From REEB95 sp035934995 (GTDB taxonomy: Bacteria > Pseudomonadota > Alphaproteobacteria > ATCC43930 > CGMCC-115725), in assembly GCA_035934995.1 (NCBI GenBank), contig DASYXI010000020.1, forward strand, positions 1-64,000: a stretch of DNA of 64,000 bases. Direction: 5' to 3'. Positions 8,583-18,306 of this stretch are shown piece by piece (within the stretch, counting starts at the first letter, position 1; every line of letters starts with the position of its first letter). The notes under the pieces were generated by a model. The model was not told the DNA's origin. It ran no database searches and saw only the letters and a list, made by a program, of their open reading frames with translations. Both the position numbers and the translations under genes were made by a program.

Positions 8583-9515
8583 TCAGGTCGTGATGGTGCG
8601 GAAAACTTCGTCGAGGCGGCCGCGCTCGACGCTCAGTCCGCGGACGGCCCAGCCCGCCGTTCGTACCAGGTCGGTGACTTCGCCGACGATGGCCTGGCCG
8701 CCGCGCGGCAGGACCAGAAGCACCCGGTCGCCGGCTTCGTCGACCCGTTCGACCGCGGCCACGCCCGGCAGCCGGCGCAAGGCGGTTTCGGCTTCGTCAT
8801 ACCCGGTCGCGAGACTGACGCGAACCGCATTGTGGAGACGCGAACGCGCGGCGAGTTCGACCGGCGTGGCGTCTGCCAGAAGCCGGCCGGCGGCGATGAC
8901 GATCGCCCGCGAACAGACGGCATCGACCTCTTCGAGAAGGTGCGTCGAAATGACGATCGCCTTTTCCGCCGCGAGCGCCCGGATGAGCGTGCGGACTTCG
9001 TGCTTTTGGTTGGGGTCGAGCCCATCGGTCGGCTCGTCGAGGATGAGCACATCAGGATCGTGCAGCAGCGCCTGCGCCAGGCCAACGCGGCGCTTGAACC
9101 CTTTGGACAAGGTTTCGATCGGTTGCTCCATCACCGACGCGAGCGCGGTGCGCGTCACCGCCAACTCGATTCGCCGTTTGGCTTCGTCGCCGGCGAAGCC
9201 GCGAATTTCGGCGATGAAGCGCAGGAAACTGCGCGGCGACATGTCGGGATAGGCGGGCGCGCCTTCGGGCAGGTAGCCGATGTGCCGTTTGGCGGCGATC
9301 GGATCGGCGACGATGTCCGCGCCGCAAACCACGGCGGTGCCGTCGGTCGGCGCGAGGAAGCCGGTGATCATTTTCATGGTCGTCGATTTACCCGCGCCGT
9401 TTGGACCGAGAAAGCCGAGCACCTCGCCGCGTCCGACTGCGAACGAGACGTGATCGACCGCCAGGATGGGGCCAAAGCGGCGCGTGAGATCGCGAACCTC
9501 GATCATCCCGGCCAT
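8583..9515 (-). CDS. ABC transporter ATP-binding protein (GldA-like)
   Basis: A 310-residue nucleotide-binding subunit of the ABC-2/GldA type. Walker A GPNGAGKS is at 37-44, the signature LSKGFKRR at about 136-143, Walker B VLILDEPTDGLD from about 156, and the switch His in STHLLEE. A C-terminal DUF4162-like extension follows from about 230. ATG 9515 is preceded by GGAG; longer frames are rejected. First gene of the operon with permease, GldG-like, DUF4340 and DUF1289 proteins. Confidence 0.93.
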   Translation of the reverse strand: MAGMIEVRDLTRRFGPILAVDHVSFAVGRGEVLGFLGPNGAGKSTTMKMITGFLAPTDGTAVVCGADIVADPIAAKRHIGYLPEGAPAYPDMSPRSFLRFIAEIRGFAGDEAKRRIELAVTRTALASVMEQPIETLSKGFKRRVGLAQALLHDPDVLILDEPTDGLDPNQKHEVRTLIRALAAEKAIVISTHLLEEVDAVCSRAIVIAAGRLLADATPVELAARSRLHNAVRVSLATGYDEAETALRRLPGVAAVERVDEAGDRVLLVLPRGGQAIVGEVTDLVRTAGWAVRGLSVERGRLDEVFRTITT

Positions 9516-9640
9516 CGAGACTCCGGTTGCGGTTGGGATACGCATAATTGCCGTACCGTGGGGCGCCATCTGCGGCGATTTACGCCGTCGAATCAAGCAT
9601 GTTCAAAAGCGCGGCGGACACTTAATTCACTGTAATGCGG

Positions 9641-9659
9641 CCGCGCGAATAACGCGCGG
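9641..9659. terminator. GC-rich hairpin between DUF169 gene and ABC operon
   Basis: CCGCGCG and CGCGCGG form a perfect 7-bp stem with loop AATAA, 26 bases past the stop of the DUF169 gene. There is no U-tract on either strand, so it may be an RNA-stabilising hairpin or a poor terminator. Confidence 0.25.
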
Positions 9660-9684
9660 CTAAGGGCGGCGGCGCCAGCGGCGT

Positions 9685-10416
9685 TCAGGCTATCGCCGGA
9701 AAGCGCGCGGCATCCTCGCGAGCGTAAGCCGTGACGCGGAGATCCGCGGCCTGCACGCTTTTGAGTCGCTCGACCAGTTCGGTCAGCCGGTGACCGGGCA
9801 CGGCGCAAGTAATTTCCGAATCGGGAATGCCGGTGCGCTGGCGGCTCAGCGCACAACCGGTCGATGCGGCCAGCACGCCATGCTCCTTGGCGATCGCAAT
9901 GATGTGGCACTGCGGCTTGCCTTCGAACCGAAGGTCGGGATAGGCCGTATGCACCTTCATCAACTGCTTTCCGTCGAGCCGCAGGAAAATCACGTCCGGA
10001 TGGAGAGTCGTCTGAGTCAGCGGCCCATAGACGATCGCGCCCGGCTTGCGCGCGACGGCGGTGATCTTGGGAAAGATTTCGGGCGCCACCCAATTCGCAT
10101 TGACGAGGTTGGCGACGTCGACGCCTTTCGCCGCTTCGGCGAGTGTTTTGAAACCATGCGTCAGACTGCCGACGCTGCAATTGCCGTGATCGACCGCGAT
10201 GGTCGCGAACTGGCGCCGCGTTGCCATCACCCAGAAGACGCAACCGGCGGAGACCGCTCCGGTGCGTCCATCCGGAGTCGGCGGCGGGAAGGCCCATTCC
10301 GGACGCGCGACGTCCGGCGGCGGCGCGTCGACAAAGCTGATCGCGACCGGCGGCACGCCGAGCTCAAGCAGATCGACGAGCGTCTGACCGAGCCGCGCAT
10401 AATCCGTCTTCGCCAT
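9685..10416 (-). CDS. DUF169 domain-containing protein
   Basis: A 243-residue protein matching the DUF169 pattern: PPVAISF near the N-terminus, SAGCVFWVMA (about 56-65), DHGNCSVGSLTHGF (about 76-89) and CALSRQRTG near the C-terminus. The several conserved cysteines suggest metal or cofactor binding, but no biochemical role is established that I can name. It stands alone, with a 221-base AT-richer spacer separating it from a divergent plus-strand gene. Confidence 0.8.
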   Translation of the reverse strand: MAKTDYARLGQTLVDLLELGVPPVAISFVDAPPPDVARPEWAFPPPTPDGRTGAVSAGCVFWVMATRRQFATIAVDHGNCSVGSLTHGFKTLAEAAKGVDVANLVNANWVAPEIFPKITAVARKPGAIVYGPLTQTTLHPDVIFLRLDGKQLMKVHTAYPDLRFEGKPQCHIIAIAKEHGVLAASTGCALSRQRTGIPDSEITCAVPGHRLTELVERLKSVQAADLRVTAYAREDAARFPAIA

Positions 10417-10637
10417 GCTTTCTGCTCCCCATACCCGGCGACGCGCTTCAGCCAGGCTCGTTATTTGGTTGTCGCTTGATTAATTACCGCTCAACTTCAG
10501 GGGCAACCTCATGAAAGTCAACGCTAAATGCCTGAAAATCCTTGTTAAAGAGGCGGATATTTGTCGGCCCTCGCATGCCTCATCGCGACCGCCGACTTAA
10601 GCAATTTCCAACCTGCCGGCCGCTAGGATCGGCGGCG

Positions 10638-11579
10638 ATGCTTTATCAATTGCGCAAGCAAATCCGGACGCGGCGCTTCGAATGGATCACGCGCGGCATC
10701 CGCGCGACGCCGCCGGTGCGGCTGGTCGCCGCGCCGTGGACCTTCGTCAGCATGGTCGACGACGACGACGTGCAACTCTATCTGCTGGCGATGAAGACAC
10801 TGTACCACCGGCTGCGACGCGGCAACGTCGTCGCGATCGTCGCCAAGACCATGCCACAGCTACAGCGCGACCTCCTGGCCGAACATTTCCAGGGCATCCA
10901 CATCGAGGCGCTCGAAGCCATCGACACCGGGCGCTGCCAACGCGGCGGCACCTGGGAGCGTCTGGTCCATATCCTCGACCGCGCGCGCGACGGCTACGTC
11001 ATCCAGGTCGACAGCGACACGCTGGCAATCGGCCGCGAGCTCGACGAGGTCGCGTACTGCGCCGCCAACAATCTGCCATTCACGTTGAGCGACGGCTGGC
11101 CGCTGGTGACCATGCGGGCGGCAGCCGAGGCCGCGCGCGCGATTCCAGGTCAGCAACCAGGTATCGTCGCCGAACGCGCGTTCGACCGTTATCCGAACTG
11201 CGACCGTTTGCTTTACGTCCGCGGTTCGTCCGGCTTCACGGGCTTCGCCAAGGGCGCGTTCAGCCGCGACCGGCTCGAGGAGTTCGACGCGATCATGTCG
11301 CGGCTCACCGGCGCGGGTTGGCGCGGTTGGGGCACCGAGCAATGTGCGCCCAATTTCGTCACCGCGAATTCACCGCGGCCGGTGGTGCTACCGTTTCCGG
11401 CGTACGCGTGCTTCTTCCCGGGCGGCCCGCGTGCCGAAGCCAAGTTCCTTCATTTCATCGGCAGCCATCGCTTCGACGAGGATTTCTACGGCCAGCATGC
11501 GCTGACGGCGATTGCCGATCTTGCCGGCGCGCCAGCGCCGGAGCGCGCCGTCCGCACGCCGACCCAAGCGGCCGGCTGA
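10638..11579 (+). CDS. Glycosyltransferase-like hypothetical protein
   Basis: A 313-residue soluble protein. I do not recognise a named family with certainty. VIQVDSDTLAIG (about 116-127) resembles the DxD metal/nucleotide-sugar motif of GT-A fold enzymes, and GWGTEQCAPNF further on resembles their late acceptor-side motif. The N-terminus starts with basic MLYQLRKQIRTRR. ATG 10638 is preferred (AGGATCGG upstream); the longer frame to 10542 has no ribosome site. It is not in an obvious polysaccharide cluster. A UDP-sugar transferase role is an inference only. Confidence 0.55.
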   Translation: MLYQLRKQIRTRRFEWITRGIRATPPVRLVAAPWTFVSMVDDDDVQLYLLAMKTLYHRLRRGNVVAIVAKTMPQLQRDLLAEHFQGIHIEALEAIDTGRCQRGGTWERLVHILDRARDGYVIQVDSDTLAIGRELDEVAYCAANNLPFTLSDGWPLVTMRAAAEAARAIPGQQPGIVAERAFDRYPNCDRLLYVRGSSGFTGFAKGAFSRDRLEEFDAIMSRLTGAGWRGWGTEQCAPNFVTANSPRPVVLPFPAYACFFPGGPRAEAKFLHFIGSHRFDEDFYGQHALTAIADLAGAPAPERAVRTPTQAAG

Positions 11580-11659
11580 GACGCCAACCTTCGCGGCCCG
11601 CTGGTCCTCGGCCGGGCTGCTGGATTATGGTCCGCGGCGCACGCGCCGAAACCGGAACC

Positions 11660-12280
11660 ATGCTGCTTCTCACATTTGTCAAAGGCATCGCCGTTGGTCT
11701 CATCCTCGCGGTTCCGGTCGGGCCGGCCGGCATGCTGTGCGTGCGCCGCACCGTGGTCGAAGGCACGATCTTCGGGCTGGTTTCGGGCATTGGCGCGGCC
11801 TGCGCCGATGCGTCGTTTGGTGCGATTGCCGGATTCGGGCTGACGTTCATTCGCGACTGGTTGTTCGCTTGGCACGACACGCTCGGAATCGGCGGCGGTG
11901 TGTTCCTGTTGATCGTCGGGATCAAAGGGCTGATCGCGCCGCGGCCGGTTCAGGTCGGACCGATGAGACACGAACGCCTGGCGGCGGCCTTCATCTCGAC
12001 TTTCGCACTCGCCATTGCCAATCCGGTCACGATTCTGGTTTTCGCCGCCATCTTCACGCAGATCGGCTTCGATCCGGCGTCCGGCAAGCTCAGCATCGCC
12101 GTCCTCGTCGCAGGCGTTTTTTCCGGCTCTCTGGCCTGGTGGATCAGCCTGTGTCTGGCGGCGCCGTGGCTGCGCCGTATCGGCATGTCGTGGCTGCCGC
12201 GGTTTTCCGGCGGCCTTCTGGCGATTTCCGGCATCGGACTGCTGGGTGCGGCAGCCGGACGTCTCGCCGGATTGCTGTGA
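11660..12280 (+). CDS. LysE/RhtB family translocator
   Basis: A 206-residue membrane protein with about six hydrophobic helices. The LysE family signature VPVGPAGMLCVRRTVVEG is at residues 13-30, with GLVSGIGAACADASFG after it and ALAIANPVTILVFAAIF around 115-131. Members export amino acids or related small molecules; the substrate is unknown. ATG 11660 gives a normal N-terminus. The stop is 3 bases before the MscS reading frame. Confidence 0.88.
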   Translation: MLLLTFVKGIAVGLILAVPVGPAGMLCVRRTVVEGTIFGLVSGIGAACADASFGAIAGFGLTFIRDWLFAWHDTLGIGGGVFLLIVGIKGLIAPRPVQVGPMRHERLAAAFISTFALAIANPVTILVFAAIFTQIGFDPASGKLSIAVLVAGVFSGSLAWWISLCLAAPWLRRIGMSWLPRFSGGLLAISGIGLLGAAAGRLAGLL

Positions 12281-12283
12281 CCG

Positions 12284-14542
12284 TTGGCGCAAGCCGTGCG
12301 GACGGCTAAACTTGCGCGCTTGAACGTCGTCCGCCCTTTGCGCGCGCTCGCGCTCACCATCACGCTGCTGTCGAGTTTGACGGCCGCCAACGCCTTCGCG
12401 CAGACCGCGCCCGCGCCTGCGACTCATCCGTCCGCTGCCGCGCCAGTGACGGTCGACGATCTGCAAAACCTGGTCGACACGATCCAGGATCCGACGGCGC
12501 GTAAGAAACTCGTGACCGAACTTCAGGGCTTGATCACGGCGCAGCGCGGCGTGCAAAAGACCTCGCCGTCGCACGCGTTGCGTAACTTCTTCGCCAGCTT
12601 GGCGGATGGCGCCGATGCGATCGGCGACGAGGTCCTGGCCGCGGCCACGGTCGCCGTCGACGCGCCACGGATCGTTTCGTGGGTGCGCGACCAGGCGAGC
12701 GACGAACAGACCCGTCACGGCTGGTACGAGGTCACGACGCGGCTCGGGGTCATCCTCGGCCTGGCGCTCGTCGCCGATTGGCTCGTATGGCTTCTCATGC
12801 GCGCGCCGGCGCGACGGTTTGGCGCGCGGTCGGACGAAGCGCCGACGTGGCGCCTGGTCTATCTCCTCATCAACGCCATATTCGAGGCGCTGCCGATCAC
12901 GGCATTCGCCGCCGTGGCGTTCTTCGTCTTGCCGCTGGCCGCGAAACGATTTATCGCCGAACAAGTCGCGATGACCGTCATTTCGGCGTACCTGTGGTCG
13001 CGTATCGTCGCGGCGACTGCGCGCGTGCTGCTGCTGTCGCCGAGCGCTCTGACCCTGTATTCGCTCGGCGAAGAGTCCCGTAACTACCTCTATATTTGGA
13101 TCCGACGGTTCGCCAATTTCGGCCTTTATGGCTTCGCCATCGCCGGTTGCGCCTGGTGGCTGCACGTCCCCGGTGCGATCTACGCCATCCTGTTGCGCAT
13201 CGTCGTGCTCGTGCTCGGCATCCTGGCGATCATCTTCGTTCTGCAGAACAAAACGACCGTGGCGACGTGGGTGCGCGGCTCCGGCGAGCCCGTGACCGGC
13301 CGCGGACGCGGCTGGCGGCTGCTGCGCCAGCGTCTGGCTGCGGTGTGGCACATCCTGGCGATCATCGTCGTCGTCGGCACGTTCGGTGTGTCGGTGCTGC
13401 ACATCGAAGGCGGCTTCCTGGTTTTGTTGCGCGCGACCCTGTTAAGCGCGGTCGTCGTGCTGGCGGCGGGCCTCGCCGTGCAATTCATCAGTCGCGCGAG
13501 TGAGCACGGATTCGGGATCAAGCCCGAGCTCAAGGCACGGTTTCCCACCCTCGAAAGCCGAACCAACCGCTATATCCCGATTCTCACGACACTGGCGTCG
13601 GTGGTGATTTACATCGTAGCGGCGTTGGCGCTGCTACAGGCGTGGGGCATCGACGCGTTCGTTTGGGTCCAGACGGCGGCGTCGAGCTCGGCCGTCGGCA
13701 GTCTCGCCAGTATCGCCATCGTGATCGCAGCGGCGATCGTCGCCTGGGAAGTGTTCGTGCTGGCGATCGAAAATCACATGATGCGGCTTGAGGACGACAG
13801 CCGGCGCCGCGCGCGAGCACAGACCATGGTGCCGTTTCTGCGCATCATCGCCGTCGTCATCATCGGCATCTTCGTGATCTTCGCGGTGCTCGGCGCGATT
13901 GGCATCAACGTCGGCGCGCTGCTCGCCGGTGCGGGCGTGTTCGGTTTGATCGCCGGCTTCGGATCGCAGTCGATCATCAAGGGCCTGCTGACAAGCATCG
14001 GCGTCCTGGTCGACGACACGTTTGCCGTCGGCGACGTGGTCGATCTGGGCAGCGGCCATTCCGGCGTCGTCGAGGCGATGTCGATCATGACGATCAAGCT
14101 GCGCGGGCAAGACGGCTCGCTGATGACCGTGCCGTTCAGCGCGGTCACGGTCATCCAGAATTTGACCAAGGATTATTCGTATTACGTCGCCAATGTCGGC
14201 GTCGGCTACGGCGAGGACACCGACCGGGTCGTCAAGGTTCTCGCCGCGGTCGTCGAGGAAATGCGCAAGGAGAAGCCGTTCACGCGCTGGATCCAGGAGC
14301 CGCTCGACGTCGTCGGCCTCGATCGCTTCGCCGACTCCGCGGTCATCATCATGGTGCGGATCAAGACCCAGCCGATCCGCCAATGGGCGGTCGGCCGCGA
14401 ATTCAACCGGCGCATGAAACTGGCGTTCGAGCGCGAGAAAATCGAAATGCCGTTCCCCGCGCGCACGATCTATTTCGGCGACGACAACGCCGCGCCGGCG
14501 GCGCGCATACGCAACGGCGCAAAGGCGCGCAAACCCGCCTAA
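12284..14542 (+). CDS. MscS-family mechanosensitive channel, large
   Basis: Up to 752 residues: a signal peptide ending near ANAFAQ (about 40), a periplasmic helical region, many membrane helices (about 150-530), then the MscS core. The pore-lining helix is LLAGAGVFGLIAGFGSQS (about 545-562), followed by the beta domain VGDVVDLGSGHSGVVEAM and a cytoplasmic C-terminal domain. Size and layout resemble YnaI/YbdG-type or MscK-like channels that relieve osmotic pressure. The start is uncertain: TTG 12284, GTG 12296 and TTG 12320 all keep the signal peptide. The 3' end overlaps convergent recX. Confidence 0.9.
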   Translation: MAQAVRTAKLARLNVVRPLRALALTITLLSSLTAANAFAQTAPAPATHPSAAAPVTVDDLQNLVDTIQDPTARKKLVTELQGLITAQRGVQKTSPSHALRNFFASLADGADAIGDEVLAAATVAVDAPRIVSWVRDQASDEQTRHGWYEVTTRLGVILGLALVADWLVWLLMRAPARRFGARSDEAPTWRLVYLLINAIFEALPITAFAAVAFFVLPLAAKRFIAEQVAMTVISAYLWSRIVAATARVLLLSPSALTLYSLGEESRNYLYIWIRRFANFGLYGFAIAGCAWWLHVPGAIYAILLRIVVLVLGILAIIFVLQNKTTVATWVRGSGEPVTGRGRGWRLLRQRLAAVWHILAIIVVVGTFGVSVLHIEGGFLVLLRATLLSAVVVLAAGLAVQFISRASEHGFGIKPELKARFPTLESRTNRYIPILTTLASVVIYIVAALALLQAWGIDAFVWVQTAASSSAVGSLASIAIVIAAAIVAWEVFVLAIENHMMRLEDDSRRRARAQTMVPFLRIIAVVIIGIFVIFAVLGAIGINVGALLAGAGVFGLIAGFGSQSIIKGLLTSIGVLVDDTFAVGDVVDLGSGHSGVVEAMSIMTIKLRGQDGSLMTVPFSAVTVIQNLTKDYSYYVANVGVGYGEDTDRVVKVLAAVVEEMRKEKPFTRWIQEPLDVVGLDRFADSAVIIMVRIKTQPIRQWAVGREFNRRMKLAFEREKIEMPFPARTIYFGDDNAAPAARIRNGAKARKPA

Positions 14543-15126
14543 TCGGCGTCGGTCTCGCCGCGGCCCCAGGCCTCGAGCGTCGAGCGATCGGGCGCCGCCA
14601 AGGCGCGGCGCGCGACGGCGAGGCCGAACCCCGCACGCGCCAGCGCCGCCAAATCCTTCTGCCGCATTGCGGCCCGTTGACCCGCCGCGCGATACGGACC
14701 GAGCCGCCGCCGCCGGATCAGCGCGCAAGCGGCGGCGAGTTCACCTGCACCGGAGCCGCCTTCGTCGAGAATCATCACGGCGTCGTCGATCAGATCGGCC
14801 ACGACGCCTTTCTGCCGCAGCTTGCCGCGGATGCCGAAGCGCGACGCGCCGCGCCGCTGCAAACTCGCCGCCTTCTGCGTCGCATAGGCGCGATCGTCGA
14901 TCAGGCCCGAGCGCTGGTAGCGCGCGATCAACGCGTCGATCAAGCGCGCGCCATCGGCCGGATCGTCGCCGTGCGCGGCGGCGGCGCGCTCGACGCGGCG
15001 CATCAGCACGCGCCGCAAATTGCCGCTCGAGCTGGCATAGCGGCCGAGATAATGGAGCGCGATATTCTCCAACCGCTCGGCCGTCATGCGGCGCGGCAGC
15101 TTACGCGTCTTGCGCGGCTCTGACAT
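14539..15126 (-). CDS. recX: Regulatory protein RecX
   Basis: A 195-residue, very basic helical protein of the RecX family, which modulates RecA filaments. Visible family features are the N-terminal LENIALHYLGRYASSSGNLRRVLMRR-type helix repeat, YQRSGLIDDRAYA (about 70-82) and the second repeat RFGIRGKLRQKGV. Its stop codon overlaps that of the convergent channel gene by three bases. recA is not adjacent. The C-terminal repeat is degenerate but length is normal. Confidence 0.85.
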   Translation of the reverse strand: MSEPRKTRKLPRRMTAERLENIALHYLGRYASSSGNLRRVLMRRVERAAAAHGDDPADGARLIDALIARYQRSGLIDDRAYATQKAASLQRRGASRFGIRGKLRQKGVVADLIDDAVMILDEGGSGAGELAAACALIRRRRLGPYRAAGQRAAMRQKDLAALARAGFGLAVARRALAAPDRSTLEAWGRGETDAD

Positions 15127-15194
15127 CGCGGGTTGTCTTGGCGTGCACCGGCCCTCCCCTGCTAAGCTTCACCGCCTTGGAGACGGGATTCAAC

Positions 15195-15995
15195 ATGGAT
15201 ACAGCGGGTCCGGCGGTCCGCAGGATCGGCGCGGTCAATTGGCTCGGCCTGTGGACGCTTTACGTCCGTGAGGTCCGGCGCTTCGTCAAGGTTTACACGC
15301 AGACGGTTGCCGCGCCGGTGGTGACGACCCTGTTGTTCCTGGCGATCTTCCTGTTGGCGCTCGGCGGCCAGACGCGGACGGTCGGCGGCATTCCCTACAC
15401 CGAATTCCTGGCGCCGGGCTTGATCATGATGGCGATGGTGCAAAACGCCTTTGCCAACACGTCGTCGTCGCTGATGATCGCGAAGATCCAAGGCAATATC
15501 GTCGACGTCCTGATGCCGCCATTGAGTCCGGGCGAATTGGTTTGGGGATTCGCCTTGGGCGGCGTAACGCGTGGCCTCGTCGTGGGCATCGTCGTCGCGG
15601 CGGTGATCGAGGTTTTCGTCCCGCTGCATGTCCATAATCTCGGACTGGCGGTGTTTCACGCCGTGGCCGCGTCACTGTGCCTGTCGGTGCTCGGCGTCAT
15701 CGGCGCGATTTGGGCCGACAAATTCGACCACATCGCGGCCGTCACTAACTTCATCGTCACGCCGCTGTCGTTTCTGTCCGGCACCTTCTATTCGATCGAC
15801 GTGCTGCCCGGCGCTTGGCGCGACGTCGCGCTGGCCAATCCGTTTTTCTACATGATCGACGGCTTCCGCTATGGGCTTACCGGCCATGCCGACAGTTCCC
15901 TGGCGCTCGGCGTCGCCGTGATGATCGTCACCAACGCCCTCCTCATCGTGCTGTGCCACGCCATGTTCAAGCGCGGCTATAAGCTCAAGGCATGA
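15195..15995 (+). CDS. ABC-2 type transporter permease
   Basis: A 266-residue membrane protein of the YadH/NodJ-like ABC-2 permease group, with about six helices. Diagnostic stretches are NWLGLWTLYVREVRRF at the N-terminus, EFLAPGLIMMAMVQNAF, and GTFYSIDVLPGAWRDVALANPFFYMIDGFRYG. ATG 15195 follows GGAGACGGG. No ATP-binding partner is next to it in the window, so the cognate ATPase must be elsewhere. It is followed by the arginine operon, which has its own promoter. Confidence 0.9.
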   Translation: MDTAGPAVRRIGAVNWLGLWTLYVREVRRFVKVYTQTVAAPVVTTLLFLAIFLLALGGQTRTVGGIPYTEFLAPGLIMMAMVQNAFANTSSSLMIAKIQGNIVDVLMPPLSPGELVWGFALGGVTRGLVVGIVVAAVIEVFVPLHVHNLGLAVFHAVAASLCLSVLGVIGAIWADKFDHIAAVTNFIVTPLSFLSGTFYSIDVLPGAWRDVALANPFFYMIDGFRYGLTGHADSSLALGVAVMIVTNALLIVLCHAMFKRGYKLKA

Positions 15996-16009
15996 CGATT
16001 CGCCCGGCG

Positions 16010-16039
16010 TTGACAGGGGCTTAAGGGCCGCCCCATACT
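16010..16039 (+). promoter_or_regulatory. Sigma70-type promoter of the arginine operon
   Basis: A perfect TTGACA (16010-16015) is followed after 18 bases by CATACT (16034-16039). The predicted transcript would begin near 16046, only about 27 bases before a short leader ORF and about 155 bases before argD. The same architecture (TTGACA-N18-CATATT) precedes the tRNA-Ala gene in this window, which supports it as a real promoter type here. Confidence 0.65.
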
Positions 16040-16072
16040 CCGCGCGCCTCCCAGGAGGACTGGAGCCAAGCG

Positions 16073-16147
16073 ATGACGCGTGCAAACGGGTGCTCGACCC
16101 GGCACGAACAGGAACTGCGAACGGTCGCGCTGCCGCGACGACGCTAA
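16073..16147 (+). CDS. Candidate arginine leader peptide (24 residues)
   Basis: A short ORF starting at ATG 16073, 14 bases after a strong AGGAGG (16053-16058). It encodes 24 residues, six of them Arg, and ends ...Leu-Pro-Arg-Arg-Arg-stop using codons CGA CGA CGC. It lies between a consensus promoter and argD-argF. Terminal runs of the regulated amino acid are the hallmark of ribosome-stalling attenuator peptides (established for trp, his, leu, ilv and others). That it controls arginine genes is inferred from codon content and position. Confidence 0.6.
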   Translation: MTRANGCSTRHEQELRTVALPRRR

Positions 16148-16156
16148 GCGTCGTCG
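16124..16156 (+). promoter_or_regulatory. Mutually exclusive hairpins in the argD leader
   Basis: Two hairpins compete. GTCGCG (16124-16129) pairs with CGCGAC (16134-16139). CGACGACGCT (16136-16145) pairs perfectly with AGCGTCGTCG (16147-16156). They share 16136-16139, and the shared segment holds the terminal Arg codons. No U-tract follows, so this is not a standard intrinsic terminator. The next 40 bases are C-rich and G-poor, which would suit Rho loading after the leader stop. Confidence 0.45.
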
Positions 16157-16201
16157 CCACCGTCCGTATTCCTGCGCCTTCATCGCCGAGGAGAGAGTCC
16201 C

Positions 16202-17367
<1,166 letters not shown>

Positions 17368-17371
<4 letters not shown>

Positions 17372-18291
17372 GCGGCCGGAACCGCGCCAACAAGGCGCCG
17401 CGCCATTTCCTGGATCTCGACCGGATCGACGCCGGCGAGCTGCGCAACATTCTCGGCCACGCCGTCGCCTTCAAATCGGGGCGGGATCGGACGAAGCCGC
17501 TCACCGACAAGATCCTGGCGATGATCTTCGAGAAGCCGTCGACGCGCACGCGTTTGAGCTTCGAGGTGGCGATGAAGCAGCTCGGCGGCGACGTCGTCAC
17601 GCTGACGGCTGCCGACAGCCAGATCTCGCGGGGTGAAACCACCGCCGACACGGCGCGCGTGCTGTCGCGTTACGTCGACGGCATCATGATCCGCACCGAC
17701 AGCCCGGCGAAGCTCGAAGAGTTGGCGCAGAACGCCACCGTGCCGGTGATCAACGGCCTGACCGATACGAGTCACCCATGTCAGGTCATGGCCGACGTCA
17801 TGACGCTCGAAGAACGCAAGGGGCCGGCCAAGGGCAAGATCGTCGCCTGGAGCGGCGACGGCAACAACGTCCTGGTCAGCTGGATCCATGCCGCCGCGCG
17901 CTTCGGCTTCGAACTGCGTGCCGCCTGCCCGGCCAAGCTGGCGCCACCGGAGGCCGCAGTGAATTGGGCGCGCGCCGAGGGCGCGAAAATCACGCTGACC
18001 ACCGACCCGGCCGCCGCCGTGGCCGGTGCCGACTGCGTCGTGACTGACACCTGGGTCTCGATGGGCGCCAAGGACCGCGACGAGCGCCATGCCATGCTGC
18101 GCCCGTTCCGCGTCGACGAGGCGTTGATGGCGCATGCCAAGCGCGGCGCGATCTTCCTGCATTGCCTGCCGGCGAAGCGCGGCGAGGAAGTATCGGCGGG
18201 GGTCATCGACGGGCCGCAGTCGGCCGTATGGGACGAAGCCGAAAACCGCATGCATGTGCAAAAGGGTATCCTTGCCTGGTGCCTCGGCTGA
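17368..18291 (+). CDS. argF: Ornithine carbamoyltransferase
   Basis: Forms citrulline from ornithine and carbamoyl phosphate. It has 307 residues. The carbamoyl phosphate loop EKPSTRTRLSFE is near 53-64, followed by the HPCQ motif (about 135), DTWVSMG for ornithine contact and FLHCLPAKRG with the catalytic Cys near 265. ATG 17368 overlaps the argD stop by four bases, indicating translational coupling. hslO follows after 15 bases. Confidence 0.96.
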
Positions 18292-18306
18292 GCCCATATC
18301 GAGACG

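Noticed and set aside
9588..9684. Possible attachment site or recombination hairpin near the GCGGCCGC sequence
   Set aside because: It is a simple GC-rich inverted repeat with no integrase, direct repeat or mobile gene nearby.
11486..13402. Minus-strand open frame of 638 codons opposite LysE and MscS genes
   Set aside because: It is a charged, repetitive translation typical of an antisense shadow; the membrane proteins on the plus strand are well supported.
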